Assembly: GCA_947630255.1 (NCBI GenBank)
Contig: CANRGU010000048.1
Coordinates: 1-9,440, forward strand
Direction: 5' to 3'
DNA: 9,440 bases
DNA from: an uncultured Clostridia bacterium
GTDB lineage: Bacteria; Bacillota; Clostridia; TANB77; CAG-508
Under the pieces are notes generated by a model. The model was not told where the DNA came from. It was given only the letters and a program-made list of their open reading frames with translations, and ran no database searches. This document shows positions 1-6,993 of the stretch, one piece after another. Every line of letters starts with the position of its first letter. The stretch's first letter is position 1. Made by a program: the position numbers and the translations under genes.

Positions 1-486
1 ACACTCGGAGAACAATTTAATTATGTAATAAATAATCCTATGAGATATGCTAAAATATTAATAAAGCACACAATAGACAATTTTGATAACTTGAAAAGTT
101 TAAGTTTTTTGAATGCACCAATGTTTTTTACAAAAACTTATTATAAGGCATTTATAGTAATTTTAGCTTATTTATTATTTATAAGTGTAACAGATTCAAG
201 TAAGCACTTATCAGCTAAAACTAGAGTAGTTTTTATGCTGTCATTTTTTGTGGTTTTTGCTATGACAAGTACATCAATGTATTTATCATATACACCAGTT
301 GGTGCAAGCTTTATAAATGGATATCAAAAACGATATCTTTTCCCAATACTATTACTGCTATTTATGAGTTTATCTATTAAAAAGTTTGAACTAAAAAATA
401 AATTTAAATATTCAGATTTATACATATGTTATCCATCAGCTATTTTCTTAATTATATCTATGGTTGATGTAATACTTAGTATCTAG
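1..486 (+). CDS. DUF2142-like polytopic membrane protein, C-terminal part (5' end outside window)
   Basis: The frame is open from base 1 and stops with TAG at 484-486, so only the last 161 residues are present; the ATG at 40 is internal, not a start. About four hydrophobic segments are visible: around YYKAFIVILAYLLFISV, VVFMLSFFVVFAMTS, YLFPILLLLFMSLSI, and the C-terminal YPSAIFLIISMVDVILSI. The segment YTPVGASFINGYQKRYLFP resembles the conserved 'YTPVG...GxQxRYxxP' region of DUF2142 membrane proteins, often found near cell-surface polysaccharide or glycosyltransferase genes. That family assignment comes from memory of the motif and the exact function is unknown. polA starts 15 bp downstream with no terminator between, so the two may share a transcript. 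It is probably a cytoplasmic-membrane protein of envelope glycan metabolism (inference). Confidence 0.7.
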   Translation, partial: TLGEQFNYVINNPMRYAKILIKHTIDNFDNLKSLSFLNAPMFFTKTYYKAFIVILAYLLFISVTDSSKHLSAKTRVVFMLSFFVVFAMTSTSMYLSYTPVGASFINGYQKRYLFPILLLLFMSLSIKKFELKNKFKYSDLYICYPSAIFLIISMVDVILSI

Positions 487-487
487 C

Positions 488-494
488 AAGGAGG
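488..494 (+). promoter_or_regulatory. Ribosome binding site of polA
   Basis: AAGGAGG lies 7 nt before the ATG at 502. It fixes the true polA start even though the frame opened there is interrupted about 90 bases later, and it shows that the short zero-frame fragment is the real 5' end of polA. Confidence 0.85.
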
Positions 495-501
495 TTTGAT
501 A

Positions 502-3163
502 ATGGACAAGTTAGTCTTAATAGACGGAAATAGTATTATAAACAGAGCATTTTATGGAATAATGGGAAATAAAATGCTAATGACAGAAGACCGGAACATA
601 TACAAATGCAGTATATGGATTTTTAAGCATATTATTTAAAATATTAGACGACATACAACCTAAATATTTAGCAGTAGCATTTGATTTAAAAGCACCTACA
701 AAAAGACATGAGATGTACGATAAATATAAAGCAAATAGAAAAGGAATGCCAGATGAACTCGCAATGCAAATGCCAATCCTTAAAGATGTACTTAAGTCAA
801 TGAATATTTGCATAATAGAAAAAGAAGGATACGAAGCAGATGATATTTTAGGAACTCTTGCAAAATGGGGACAAGACCAAAACTTGGACGTTACTGTTTT
901 AACAGGCGATAGAGATAGTTTTCAATTAATAGATAAAAATATAAAAGTAAGAATTCCAAGGACAAAAATGGGAAAAACAGAAACAGAAGATTATACAATA
1001 GAAAAAATCAAAGAAGAATATGGTCTGCAGCCTTTAGATTTAATAGAAGTAAAAGGTTTAATGGGTGATACATCTGATAATATACCAGGTGTTCCAGGAG
1101 TAGGAGAAAAAACAGCTTTAAATCTAATACAAGAATACAAAACCATTGATGGCGTATATGAAAACATAGATAAACAAAAAGGAAAATTAAAAGAAAAGCT
1201 AGAAGAAAATAAGGACCTTGCTTATTTATCGAGAACCTTAGGAACAATAGATATAAATGCACCTATAGAGAAGGACTTAACGTTATTAGAAAAAAGAGAT
1301 TGGAACAACAAAGAAGTATTAGATATATTTAAAAAATTAAAGTTCAATAGATTTATAGATAGATTTAACCTTTTAAATTCAGAGACCATTTCAGGTGATG
1401 AAGAAACTACACCAATAATAAAAATTGAATATAAAACTAATTTAAGCAATGAAGACTTAGAAAAATTAAAAACAGAAATCATATCAAAAAAATCTATGTA
1501 TTACTATCTAGAAAAGAATTCTTTTGTAATATATTCAGAAGATATGAATAAATCATGTTATATAGATAATTTAAATGATTTTAAAGAAATATTTGAAAAT
1601 CAGAATATTTTAAAATGTGGATACAAGCAAAAAGAAGAATATATTTTATTATGGGAAAATAATATACAAGCTAAAAATTTAATGTTTGATGTTTCAATTG
1701 CAGGATATATATTAAATTCTAATATAAATAAATATACAATAGAATATTTAGCAACTGAATACTTAAAATTTGATATTGAGGAATATTTAGCAAAAGAAGG
1801 AATTGCATCAAAAAAAGAAAATCAAATAAACTTATTTGACACAATAGAAGTTCAAAATAATGATGTAGATAAAAATTATATATATGCATATTTAATATTT
1901 GAATTAGTTAAAGCTTTACGAGATAAGATGAATACTGAAAATAGTTTAAAATTATTTGAAGAGATAGAAATGCCACTTGTAGAAGTTTTAGCTAGCATGG
2001 AATACGAAGGAATATATGTTGACAAACAAGAACTTTTAGAATATGGAAAAGAATTGCAAGCAAAAATAGATATTTTAACTAAAGAAATATATGAACTAGC
2101 AGGAGAAGAATTTAATATAAATTCTACAAAACAGCTAGGAGAAATATTATTTGAAAAACTAAAATTAACAGCAGTGAAAAAAACTAAAACTGGTTATTCA
2201 ACAGATGTAGATGTTTTAGAAAAAATAAAATATGAGCATCCAGTAATCGAAAAAATATTAGAATATAGGCAATTAGTTAAATTAAATTCTACTTATGTAG
2301 AAGGCTTAATTCCATATATAGATGAAAAAACGAATAGAGTACACTCAAAATTCCATCAAACTGTTACAGCAACAGGAAGAATTAGTAGTACAGATCCTAA
2401 TCTCCAAAATATACCTACTAGAGTGGAACTTGGTAAAAAATTAAGGAAGGTATTTAAGCCAAAAGAAGGTTCAATATATATTGATGCAGATTATTCACAA
2501 ATAGAACTTCGAGTTTTAGCTCATATTTCGCAAGATAAGCATATGATAGAAGCATTCAATAATGATGAAGATATTCATGCACAAGCCGCTTCTAAAGTTT
2601 TAAACATACCAATTGAAGAAGTTACAAAAGAACAAAGAGCAAGTGCAAAAGCAGTAAATTTTGGAATAGTATATGGAATAAGTGATTTTGGACTTGGACA
2701 GCAACTTGGAATATCTAGAAAAAAAGCAAAAGAATATATAGAGCAATATTTAGATAAATATAGTGGTATAAAAAAATTTATGACCGATATAGTAGAACAA
2801 ACAAAAGAAAGAGGCTTTGTAGAAACTCTTTATCATAGGAGAAGATATGTTCCAGAACTTAAATCAAACAACTATATGGTAAGACAGTTCGGAGGAAGAG
2901 TAGCAATGAATACACCTATACAGGGAACAGCTGCTGACATCATGAAAATTGCGATGATAAATGTTTATAACAAATTAAAAGAAAAAAATCTTAAATCTAA
3001 GGTAATTGTTCAAGTACATGATGAATTGTTAATTGAAACACCTCTAGAAGAAAAAGAAATTGTAAAGAATATATTGAAAACAGAAATGGAAAATGTAATA
3101 AAATTAGATGTACCTTTAAAGGCGGAAGTAGCAGAGGGATTTTCGTGGTACGACGCCAAATAA
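502..3163 (+). CDS. polA: DNA polymerase I, interrupted by a +1 frameshift near codon 31
   Basis: Family A polymerase for Okazaki-fragment maturation and repair synthesis. The zero frame from ATG 502 reads MDKLVLIDGNSIINRAFYG and continues to a TAA at 637-639. After one extra C at 591/592, the correct protein continues in the +1 frame to TAA 3161-3163. The joined product is 886 residues, a normal family length. In joined numbering, the 5' nuclease domain has the Asp of LIDGN (residue 8), EADD (111-114), TGDRD (134-138) and GDTSDNIPGVPGVG (188-201). A 3'-5' exonuclease-like domain (about 295-480) has lost its acidic metal ligands, so proofreading is probably absent, as in other Gram-positive Pol I. 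The polymerase domain keeps TATGRISS (~622-629), motif A DADYSQIELR (661-670), motif B RASAKAVNFGIVYG (712-725) and motif C VQVHDE (836-841). The downstream open frame alone (from 713) would lack the N-terminal nuclease strand and its catalytic Asp. See findings for the frameshift. Confidence 0.95.
586..597 (+). other. Frameshift site in polA (extra C at 591/592, context GAC-CGG-AAC)
   Basis: Zero frame reads GAA-GAC-CGG-AAC and diverges from the family. Removing one C gives GAA-GAC-GGA-ACA-TAT (E-D-G-T-Y), followed by TNAVYGF, the conserved Pol I sequence. The extra base lies in a run of only two C. The same CGGAAC hexamer marks the frameshift in the minus-strand gene at 5832-5837. A possible 7-bp hairpin (CATATAC / GTATATG, 597-603 with 611-617) follows directly, but it may simply reflect the encoded Tyr-Thr and Val-Tyr pairs. 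Confidence 0.9.
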
Positions 3164-3213
3164 AACGAATGAAAAGCAGCTTAATAAAATAATGCAAAAG
3201 AAAAAAGATGAAA

Positions 3214-3219
3214 AAGGAG
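3214..3219 (+). promoter_or_regulatory. Ribosome binding site that favours a TTG start for the transglycosylase
   Basis: AAGGAG ends 6 nt before the in-frame TTG at 3226. The alternative ATG at 3208 lies upstream of this motif and has only A-rich sequence before it, without a Shine-Dalgarno match, so TTG is the likelier start. Confidence 0.65.
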
Positions 3220-3225
3220 ATAGCT

Positions 3226-3789
3226 TTGAAAAGATTAGCAAAAATTTTAGCAATTATAATTATAGTGTTACTACTTTATTATACATTATTTAAAGTGCTT
3301 AAAGTGGATGTAAAAATACTGAAAAAGATATATCCATTAAGATATAGCGAGCATGTAGAAAAATATTCTAATGAATATAATATAGATCCATATATGGTTT
3401 ATGCAATAATAAAGGCAGAAAGTAATTTTAATGAAAATGCAAAATCTTCAAGCAATGCAATAGGGTTAATGCAAATAATGGAAAATACTGCAATAGAGAC
3501 TGCAGATAAAATGAATTTACAAGTTACAGAAGAAGATTTGTTTAATCCGGAATTAAATATAAAGTTAGGACTAAAATATTTTACTAACTTATTAGATAAA
3601 TATAATAATAATTATTATCTGGCTATTATTGCATACAATGCAGGAATTGGAAATGTAGATAAATGGATAGAGAATGGAATTATAAAAGAAGATGCTTCAG
3701 ATATAGAAAATGTTCCATTTAAAGAGACTAATAATTATGTAAGAAAAATTTTAAGAGATTATGACATATATAAAGAATTATATAAATAA
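3226..3789 (+). CDS. Membrane-anchored lytic transglycosylase (SLT / GH23 domain)
   Basis: Predicted peptidoglycan lytic transglycosylase, cleaving the MurNAc-GlcNAc bond with formation of a 1,6-anhydro end. From the TTG start the protein has 187 residues (193 from the ATG at 3208). A basic N-terminus is followed by one hydrophobic helix (LAKILAIIIIVLLLYYTLFKVL), read as an uncleaved signal anchor that places the domain outside the membrane. The Slt70-like domain shows the catalytic Glu in IKAESNFNENAKSS (residue 65 from TTG, 71 from ATG), then GLMQIM and the AYNAG motif about 60 residues later, all in the usual order. It starts 62 bp after the polA stop with no terminator visible, so co-transcription with polA is likely. 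In several clostridia, as I recall, coaE sits between polA and an SLT gene; here there is no room for it. Catalytic family is confident; cellular role (wall turnover, division or sporulation) cannot be told. Confidence 0.88.
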   Translation: MKRLAKILAIIIIVLLLYYTLFKVLKVDVKILKKIYPLRYSEHVEKYSNEYNIDPYMVYAIIKAESNFNENAKSSSNAIGLMQIMENTAIETADKMNLQVTEEDLFNPELNIKLGLKYFTNLLDKYNNNYYLAIIAYNAGIGNVDKWIENGIIKEDASDIENVPFKETNNYVRKILRDYDIYKELYK

Positions 3790-3806
3790 ATTATTTATAA
3801 AAATTG

Positions 3807-3835
3807 TTGTTATAGTTTTTCTTTTGATATATAAT
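3807..3835 (+). promoter_or_regulatory. Probable sigma-A promoter of galE
   Basis: TTGTTA (3807-3812) and TATAAT (3830-3835) are separated by exactly 17 nt. The -10 is a full consensus match and the -35 matches 4 of 6. Transcription would start near 3842, leaving a leader of about 24 nt before the galE ATG. The region is AT-rich, which raises the chance of a fortuitous match. Confidence 0.5.
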
Positions 3836-3865
3836 TAAATAAAATTGAAGTTAGGAGTGAAGTAT

Positions 3866-4870
3866 ATGTCAATTTTAGTAACTGGAGGAGCAGGATATAT
3901 AGGAAGTCATACCGTAGTTGAATTATTAAATAGAGGAGAAGACATAGTCATAGTAGACAATTTTATAAATAGTAAGCCTGCCGTTTTAGATAAAATAAAA
4001 AAAATTACAGGAAAAGATTTTAAATTTTACGAAGTTAATATTTTAGATGAGCAAAACCTAGAAAAAGTATTTAAAGAAAATAACATAGAATCTGTAATAC
4101 ATTTTGCAGGTTTAAAAGCTGTAGGGGAATCCGTTCAAAAACCAATAGAATATTATCATAATAATATTACAGGAACATTAGTATTATTAAAATTAATGAA
4201 AAAATATAATTGTAAAAGAATAGTATTTAGTTCATCTGCAACAGTATATGGAGATCCAGAAAAAGTTCCTTTAACAGAAGACTGCAAAACCGGAGGAACA
4301 ACAAATCCTTATGGAACAACAAAATTATTTATTGAAAGAATACTTCAAGATTTATATGTAGCAGATAACGAATTTAGTATATCTATATTAAGATATTTTA
4401 ATCCAATAGGAGCTCATGAAAGTGGATTAATAGGAGAAGATCCAAACGATATACCAAATAATCTAATGCCATACATAACTGGAGTAGCTTCTGGCAAATT
4501 AGAAATATTAAGCGTATTTGGAAATGATTATCCTACAAAAGATGGAACAGGAGTGAGAGATTACATACATGTTGTGGATTTAGCCAAAGGACATTTAAAA
4601 GCACTAGATAAAATAAGAAAAGAACCAGGAGTAAAAATATATAATTTAGGAACAGGAAATGGATATTCAGTATTAGATTTAGTAAATACCTTTGAAAGAG
4701 TAAATAATGTAAAGGTAAAATACAAAATAGCAGGTAGAAGACCAGGAGACATAGCAGAATGCTATGCAGACCCTTCAAAGGCAAAAAAAGAACTTGATTG
4801 GGCTTGTGAAAAAGGTATAGAAGAAATGTGTAGAGATTCTTGGAATTTTATAATTTCTAGCAAAAAATAA
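3866..4870 (+). CDS. galE: UDP-glucose 4-epimerase
   Basis: NAD-dependent short-chain dehydrogenase-type epimerase interconverting UDP-glucose and UDP-galactose in the cytoplasm, supplying galactosyl donors and serving the Leloir pathway. The ATG at 3866 is preferred because AGGAG (3853-3857) lies 8 nt upstream; an in-frame TTG at 3845 would include that RBS. The 334-residue product matches the usual length. From this start the key residues fall on the same numbers as in E. coli GalE: NAD-binding GGAGYIG (7-13), catalytic Ser124 in FSSSATVYG, and Tyr149 and Lys153 in NPYGTTK. YFNPIGA (177-183) and AGRRPGD are also typical. Position 299, Tyr in E. coli and Cys in human GALE (Cys307), is Cys here (ECYADPS), which predicts additional UDP-GlcNAc/UDP-GalNAc activity. 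Probable promoter upstream and terminator downstream suggest a single-gene unit. Confidence 0.96.
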   Translation: MSILVTGGAGYIGSHTVVELLNRGEDIVIVDNFINSKPAVLDKIKKITGKDFKFYEVNILDEQNLEKVFKENNIESVIHFAGLKAVGESVQKPIEYYHNNITGTLVLLKLMKKYNCKRIVFSSSATVYGDPEKVPLTEDCKTGGTTNPYGTTKLFIERILQDLYVADNEFSISILRYFNPIGAHESGLIGEDPNDIPNNLMPYITGVASGKLEILSVFGNDYPTKDGTGVRDYIHVVDLAKGHLKALDKIRKEPGVKIYNLGTGNGYSVLDLVNTFERVNNVKVKYKIAGRRPGDIAECYADPSKAKKELDWACEKGIEEMCRDSWNFIISSKK

Positions 4871-4881
4871 GAAGTTAAACG

Positions 4882-4925
4882 AAATTCGAGCAAAAGGATA
4901 TAGACACCTATTTGCTCGAATTTTT
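4882..4925 (+). terminator. Rho-independent terminator of galE, possibly bidirectional
   Basis: A perfect 13-bp stem pairs AAATTCGAGCAAA (4882-4894) with TTTGCTCGAATTT (4911-4923); an AGG/CCT extension inside is possible with a bulged A. The stem runs into a T-tract (4921-4925). It begins 11 nt after the galE stop and lies 20 nt beyond the stop of the convergent minus-strand gene. Read on the minus strand it is followed by a weaker T-rich tail, so it may serve both genes. Confidence 0.88.
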
Positions 4926-4945
4926 GCATAATTTAATATTAAATA

Positions 4946-6377
4946 TTATTTATTTTCTAATAATTCATTTTTCAAATTCCATAATTTTTGAGATAAATCT
5001 ACATAGTATTTATGTGGATTTTTTATACGCCTAATTTCATTCCATAAAGTATCTAATTCCCTCTTTGCATTTTCTGCAATTTCATTTAGACTAGGTGAGT
5101 TATATACAAGTGTGCCTTTATCAAAAATTAATTCTTGTAAAGGCCTTACAGAATAATTTGTTAAAACTTTCTTTTTCCATGTTGAGTTAGGGTCAAATAT
5201 AGAATATTTATCTTCTGGTATTTTTTCATCATAAAGAGTAATTACATCAGCTAATGCTTTATTAGTTTTTTTATCATAAAATCTATAAGTTTTTTTGAAA
5301 CCAGGATTAGTTATTTTTATAGTGTTATTAGATACTTTTATTTTTGGTATAATCTTTCCGTCTTTTTCAATAGCAACTAATTTATAAACACCTCCAAATA
5401 CGGGGTTACTTTTTGCAGTAATTAAATTTTCTCCAACACCAAATAAATCTATTTTAGCACCTTCATTTAATATTGAAGTAATTACATATTCATCTAAAGC
5501 ATTTGTACCACATATTTTGCAGTCCTCAAAACCAGCTTCATCAAGAATTACTCGTATTTTTTTAGAAAGATAAGACAAATCTCCACTATCTAATCTTACT
5601 GCTTTTGGTCTATATCCATTTGGAACAAGTACTTCATTAAAAACTTTGATTGCATTTATAATTCCAGAATTCAATGTATCGTAAGTATCAATTAACAAAG
5701 TGCAGTCATTAGGATAAGTTTCAGCATAAGTTTTAAAGGCTTCATATTCAGAATCAAAAGCCTGTATAAAACTATGAGCCATTGTTCCACTTGCAGAAAC
5801 ATTCCATTCTTTTGCAGTTATTGTACATGAAGTTCCGAACGCATCCACCAATAATTGCAGCTCTTGCACCATATACGGCAGCATCTATACTATGTGCACG
5901 TCTTGCACCAAATTCCATTACAGGACGTCCATCTGCAGCATGTACTATTCTACTTGCTTTAGTTGCAATTAATGATTGATGATTAATCAAACAAAGTAGT
6001 GCTGTTTCTAATAATTGAGCTTGTATAATAGGTGCTTTAACTGTTATTAATGGTTCATTAGGAAATACTACAGTACCTTCTGGAATAGCCCAAATTGTTC
6101 CTGTAAATTTAAAGTTTTTTAAATAGTCTAAAAATTCATCTGAAAACATGTTTTTACTTTTTAAATAATTAATATCTTCATCATCAAAATTTAAATTCTT
6201 AACATATTCAATTATTTGTTCTAATCCAGCAAATATAACATAACCACCATTATCAGGTATTTCTCTAAAAAACACATCAAAATAGGTTTCTACATCTTTC
6301 ATGTTCTTTGAAAAATATCCATTTGACATTGTAAATTCATAAAAATCTGTAACTAATTCTAATTTTCTTTTTTCCAT
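4946..6377 (-). CDS. pncB: Nicotinate phosphoribosyltransferase, interrupted by a +1 frameshift after codon 180
   Basis: Preiss-Handler NAD salvage enzyme: nicotinate + PRPP + ATP gives nicotinate mononucleotide. The ATG at 6377-6375 has AGGAGAG 6 nt upstream. The N-terminal frame starts MEKRKLELVTDFYEFTMSNGY, the family's 'TDFYxxTMxxGY' opening, and runs through EFGARRAHSIDAAVYGARAAIIGGCV (V180). An extra base (G5837 on the plus strand, C on the coding strand) then shifts the frame, and that frame stops at about 5772. Skipping it restores GTSCTITAKEW and the rest down to the TAA at 4948-4946; the joined length is 476 residues, normal for the family. In joined numbering the GTMAHS motif (about 197-202) holds His201, matching the autophosphorylated His of Salmonella PncB. 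RLDSGD (261-266) and FGVGENL (312-318) are also typical. Neither fragment alone holds a complete active site. Convergent with galE; own promoter upstream. Confidence 0.93.
5832..5840 (-). other. Frameshift site in nicotinate phosphoribosyltransferase (extra base opposite 5837, context GTT-CGG-AAC)
   Basis: On the coding strand the zero frame reads GGA-TGC-GTT-CGG-AAC-TTC and leaves the family consensus. Removing the C opposite plus-strand G5837 gives GTT-GGA-ACT-TCA (V-G-T-S), the expected sequence. The inserted base is not part of a homopolymer of C. The local codons NNN-CGG-AAC match the polA site exactly. Confidence 0.9.
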
Positions 6378-6399
6378 GTTTTACTCTCCTTTTTTAGTT

Positions 6400-6408
6400 A
6401 TTATATCA
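6400..6408 (-). promoter_or_regulatory. Extended -10 promoter of nicotinate phosphoribosyltransferase
   Basis: On the minus strand TGATATAAT (TG-N-TATAAT) lies 22 nt upstream of the ATG, giving a leader of roughly 15-17 nt that still contains the AGGAGAG ribosome binding site (6384-6390). At 17 nt spacing the -35 is only TTAATT, so the TG extension probably compensates. A TTGACA at 6413-6418 is too close (7 nt) to act as the -35 for this -10. Confidence 0.6.
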
Positions 6409-6455
6409 CTGTTGTCAAGAAAAATTAAAATAGTTACAACTTAAAAATAAAAGAA

Positions 6456-6487
6456 TCACTCTCTCTACTTTTCAATAGAGAGAGTGA
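6456..6487 (-). terminator. Rho-independent terminator of the 124-aa gene
   Basis: TCACTCTCTCTA (6456-6467) pairs perfectly over 12 bp with TAGAGAGAGTGA (6476-6487) around an 8-nt loop. It begins 7 nt beyond the gene's stop codon on the minus strand and is followed there by a T-rich tail (TTCTTTTATTTTT). A T-run also lies on the plus-strand side, so it could work in both directions. Confidence 0.85.
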
Positions 6488-6494
6488 CCCATTT

Positions 6495-6869
6495 TTAATT
6501 ATACCAAAAGACTACAGAAATATAATATTCTGGGTCTCTATAGGCATTGTGAAGATATGGAACCGTATCTCCATTAAATTGAATTCTCAAGATTTCATCA
6601 AAATTGAAATCTTGAAAGTTATAGACTGCATGAGGGCAGTCCTCACTGTCTTTTTTGAAAAATTGGAAACTTACTTGGTGGCTTGAGTTTTTGTTAGCTT
6701 CTTTGTTCAAATCAGCTAATTGCTTGTCAGTTAACCGTGCAAGAAATCCAATTTCAAAGTCCCCTTTTTCAGTTCCTGGGCTTGAAATCCGTATATTCTC
6801 TGGCAATCTATGAGAGATTGCTGGAAGAAAAGAATGCGGATTTGTTTTGGTATTGGTATTGATATTCAT
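6495..6869 (-). CDS. Hypothetical protein, 124 aa, unrecognised family
   Basis: I do not recognise this protein. It starts at ATG 6869-6867 with AGGAGGG (6882-6876) 6 nt upstream and ends at TAA 6497-6495. A sigma-A promoter and a terminator flank it, so it forms a complete single-gene unit and is almost certainly expressed. The sequence is hydrophilic with no signal peptide or membrane segment. The N-terminus is a low-complexity Asn/Thr stretch (MNINTNTKTNPHS), followed by a possible helix (LARLTDKQLADLNKEANKNSS) and an aromatic-rich C-terminal half (FQFFKKD, YNFQDFNFDEILRIQF, YRDPEYYISVVFWYN), which suggests a small globular cytoplasmic domain. By my count the gene is about 35% G+C, against the twenties to about 30% for its neighbours. 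It uses CGG arginine codons (NI-CGG-IS and LA-CGG-LTD), which no neighbouring gene uses in its proper frame. This hints at horizontal acquisition. It is divergent from the ABC transporter; no functional link can be shown. Confidence 0.75.
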   Translation of the reverse strand: MNINTNTKTNPHSFLPAISHRLPENIRISSPGTEKGDFEIGFLARLTDKQLADLNKEANKNSSHQVSFQFFKKDSEDCPHAVYNFQDFNFDEILRIQFNGDTVPYLHNAYRDPEYYISVVFWYN

Positions 6870-6894
6870 ACAATACCCTCCTGTAAAGAATTAA

Positions 6895-6911
6895 TGCATA
6901 TAAACTATGCA
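6895..6911. repeat. Inverted repeat TGCATA-N5-TATGCA in the 124-aa gene leader
   Basis: A perfect 6-bp inverted repeat with a 5-nt spacer lies just downstream of the minus-strand -10 (6920-6925), at or next to the expected transcription start. The position suits a repressor operator; regulator unknown. Confidence 0.45.
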
Positions 6912-6919
6912 CTATAATT

Positions 6920-6948
6920 ATTATACCATAGAATAAAATAACAGTCAA
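6920..6948 (-). promoter_or_regulatory. Sigma-A promoter of the 124-aa gene
   Basis: Reading the minus strand, TTGACT (6948-6943) is followed after exactly 17 nt by TATAAT (6925-6920). That is 11 of 12 consensus positions with optimal spacing. Expected start near 6912; leader about 43 nt with the AGGAGGG ribosome binding site. Its -35 lies back-to-back with that of the divergent ABC transporter promoter, 16 bp apart. Confidence 0.8.
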
Positions 6949-6964
6949 TTTTCAAGAATAGAGA

Positions 6965-6993
6965 TTGACATTGGAAAATTAGGATAATATAAT
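6965..6993 (+). promoter_or_regulatory. Consensus sigma-A promoter of the ABC transporter gene
   Basis: TTGACA (6965-6970) and TATAAT (6988-6993) are both perfect and separated by 17 nt. Expected start near 7000, giving a leader of about 48 nt that ends in AAAGGAGG (7035-7042), 5 nt before the ATG. Such a strong core promoter on a transporter gene usually implies a repressor; see the palindrome that overlaps its -10 and start. Confidence 0.85.

Noticed and set aside
577..1482. Minus-strand open frames of 78-86 codons inside polA
   Set aside because: They are antisense to a strongly conserved coding sequence, have biased hydrophobic composition from reverse-reading A-rich codons, and lack ribosome binding sites.
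713..3163. Treating the open frame from ATG 713 as a complete polA gene
   Set aside because: It lacks the first 70 residues of the 5' nuclease domain and has no Shine-Dalgarno sequence. The missing residues are present just upstream in another frame behind a strong RBS.
3845..3865. Upstream TTG start for galE
   Set aside because: It would place the AGGAG ribosome binding site inside the gene; the ATG at 3866 has that RBS at 8 nt and gives exact E. coli GalE numbering.
4533..4784. Minus-strand open frames inside galE
   Set aside because: Leu/Phe-rich shadow translations antisense to galE with no RBS and no family resemblance.
4946..5884. A separate gene starting at the minus-strand ATG at 5884 (MLPYMVQELQ...)
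   Set aside because: The first 16 residues do not resemble the family and overlap the well-conserved N-terminal frame. The true sequence joins at GTSCTI after the extra base.
502..6377. Ordinary pseudogene decay of polA and pncB
   Set aside because: Each gene has only one lesion, with otherwise intact motifs, normal length, RBS and signals, and both lesions share the same hexamer. A shared artefact or recoding explains this better, though real recent mutations are not excluded.
6413..6418. TTGACA as the -35 box of the nicotinate phosphoribosyltransferase promoter
   Set aside because: Only 7 nt separate it from the TATAAT, and no good -10 lies 16-18 nt downstream of it; the extended -10 explains the promoter better.
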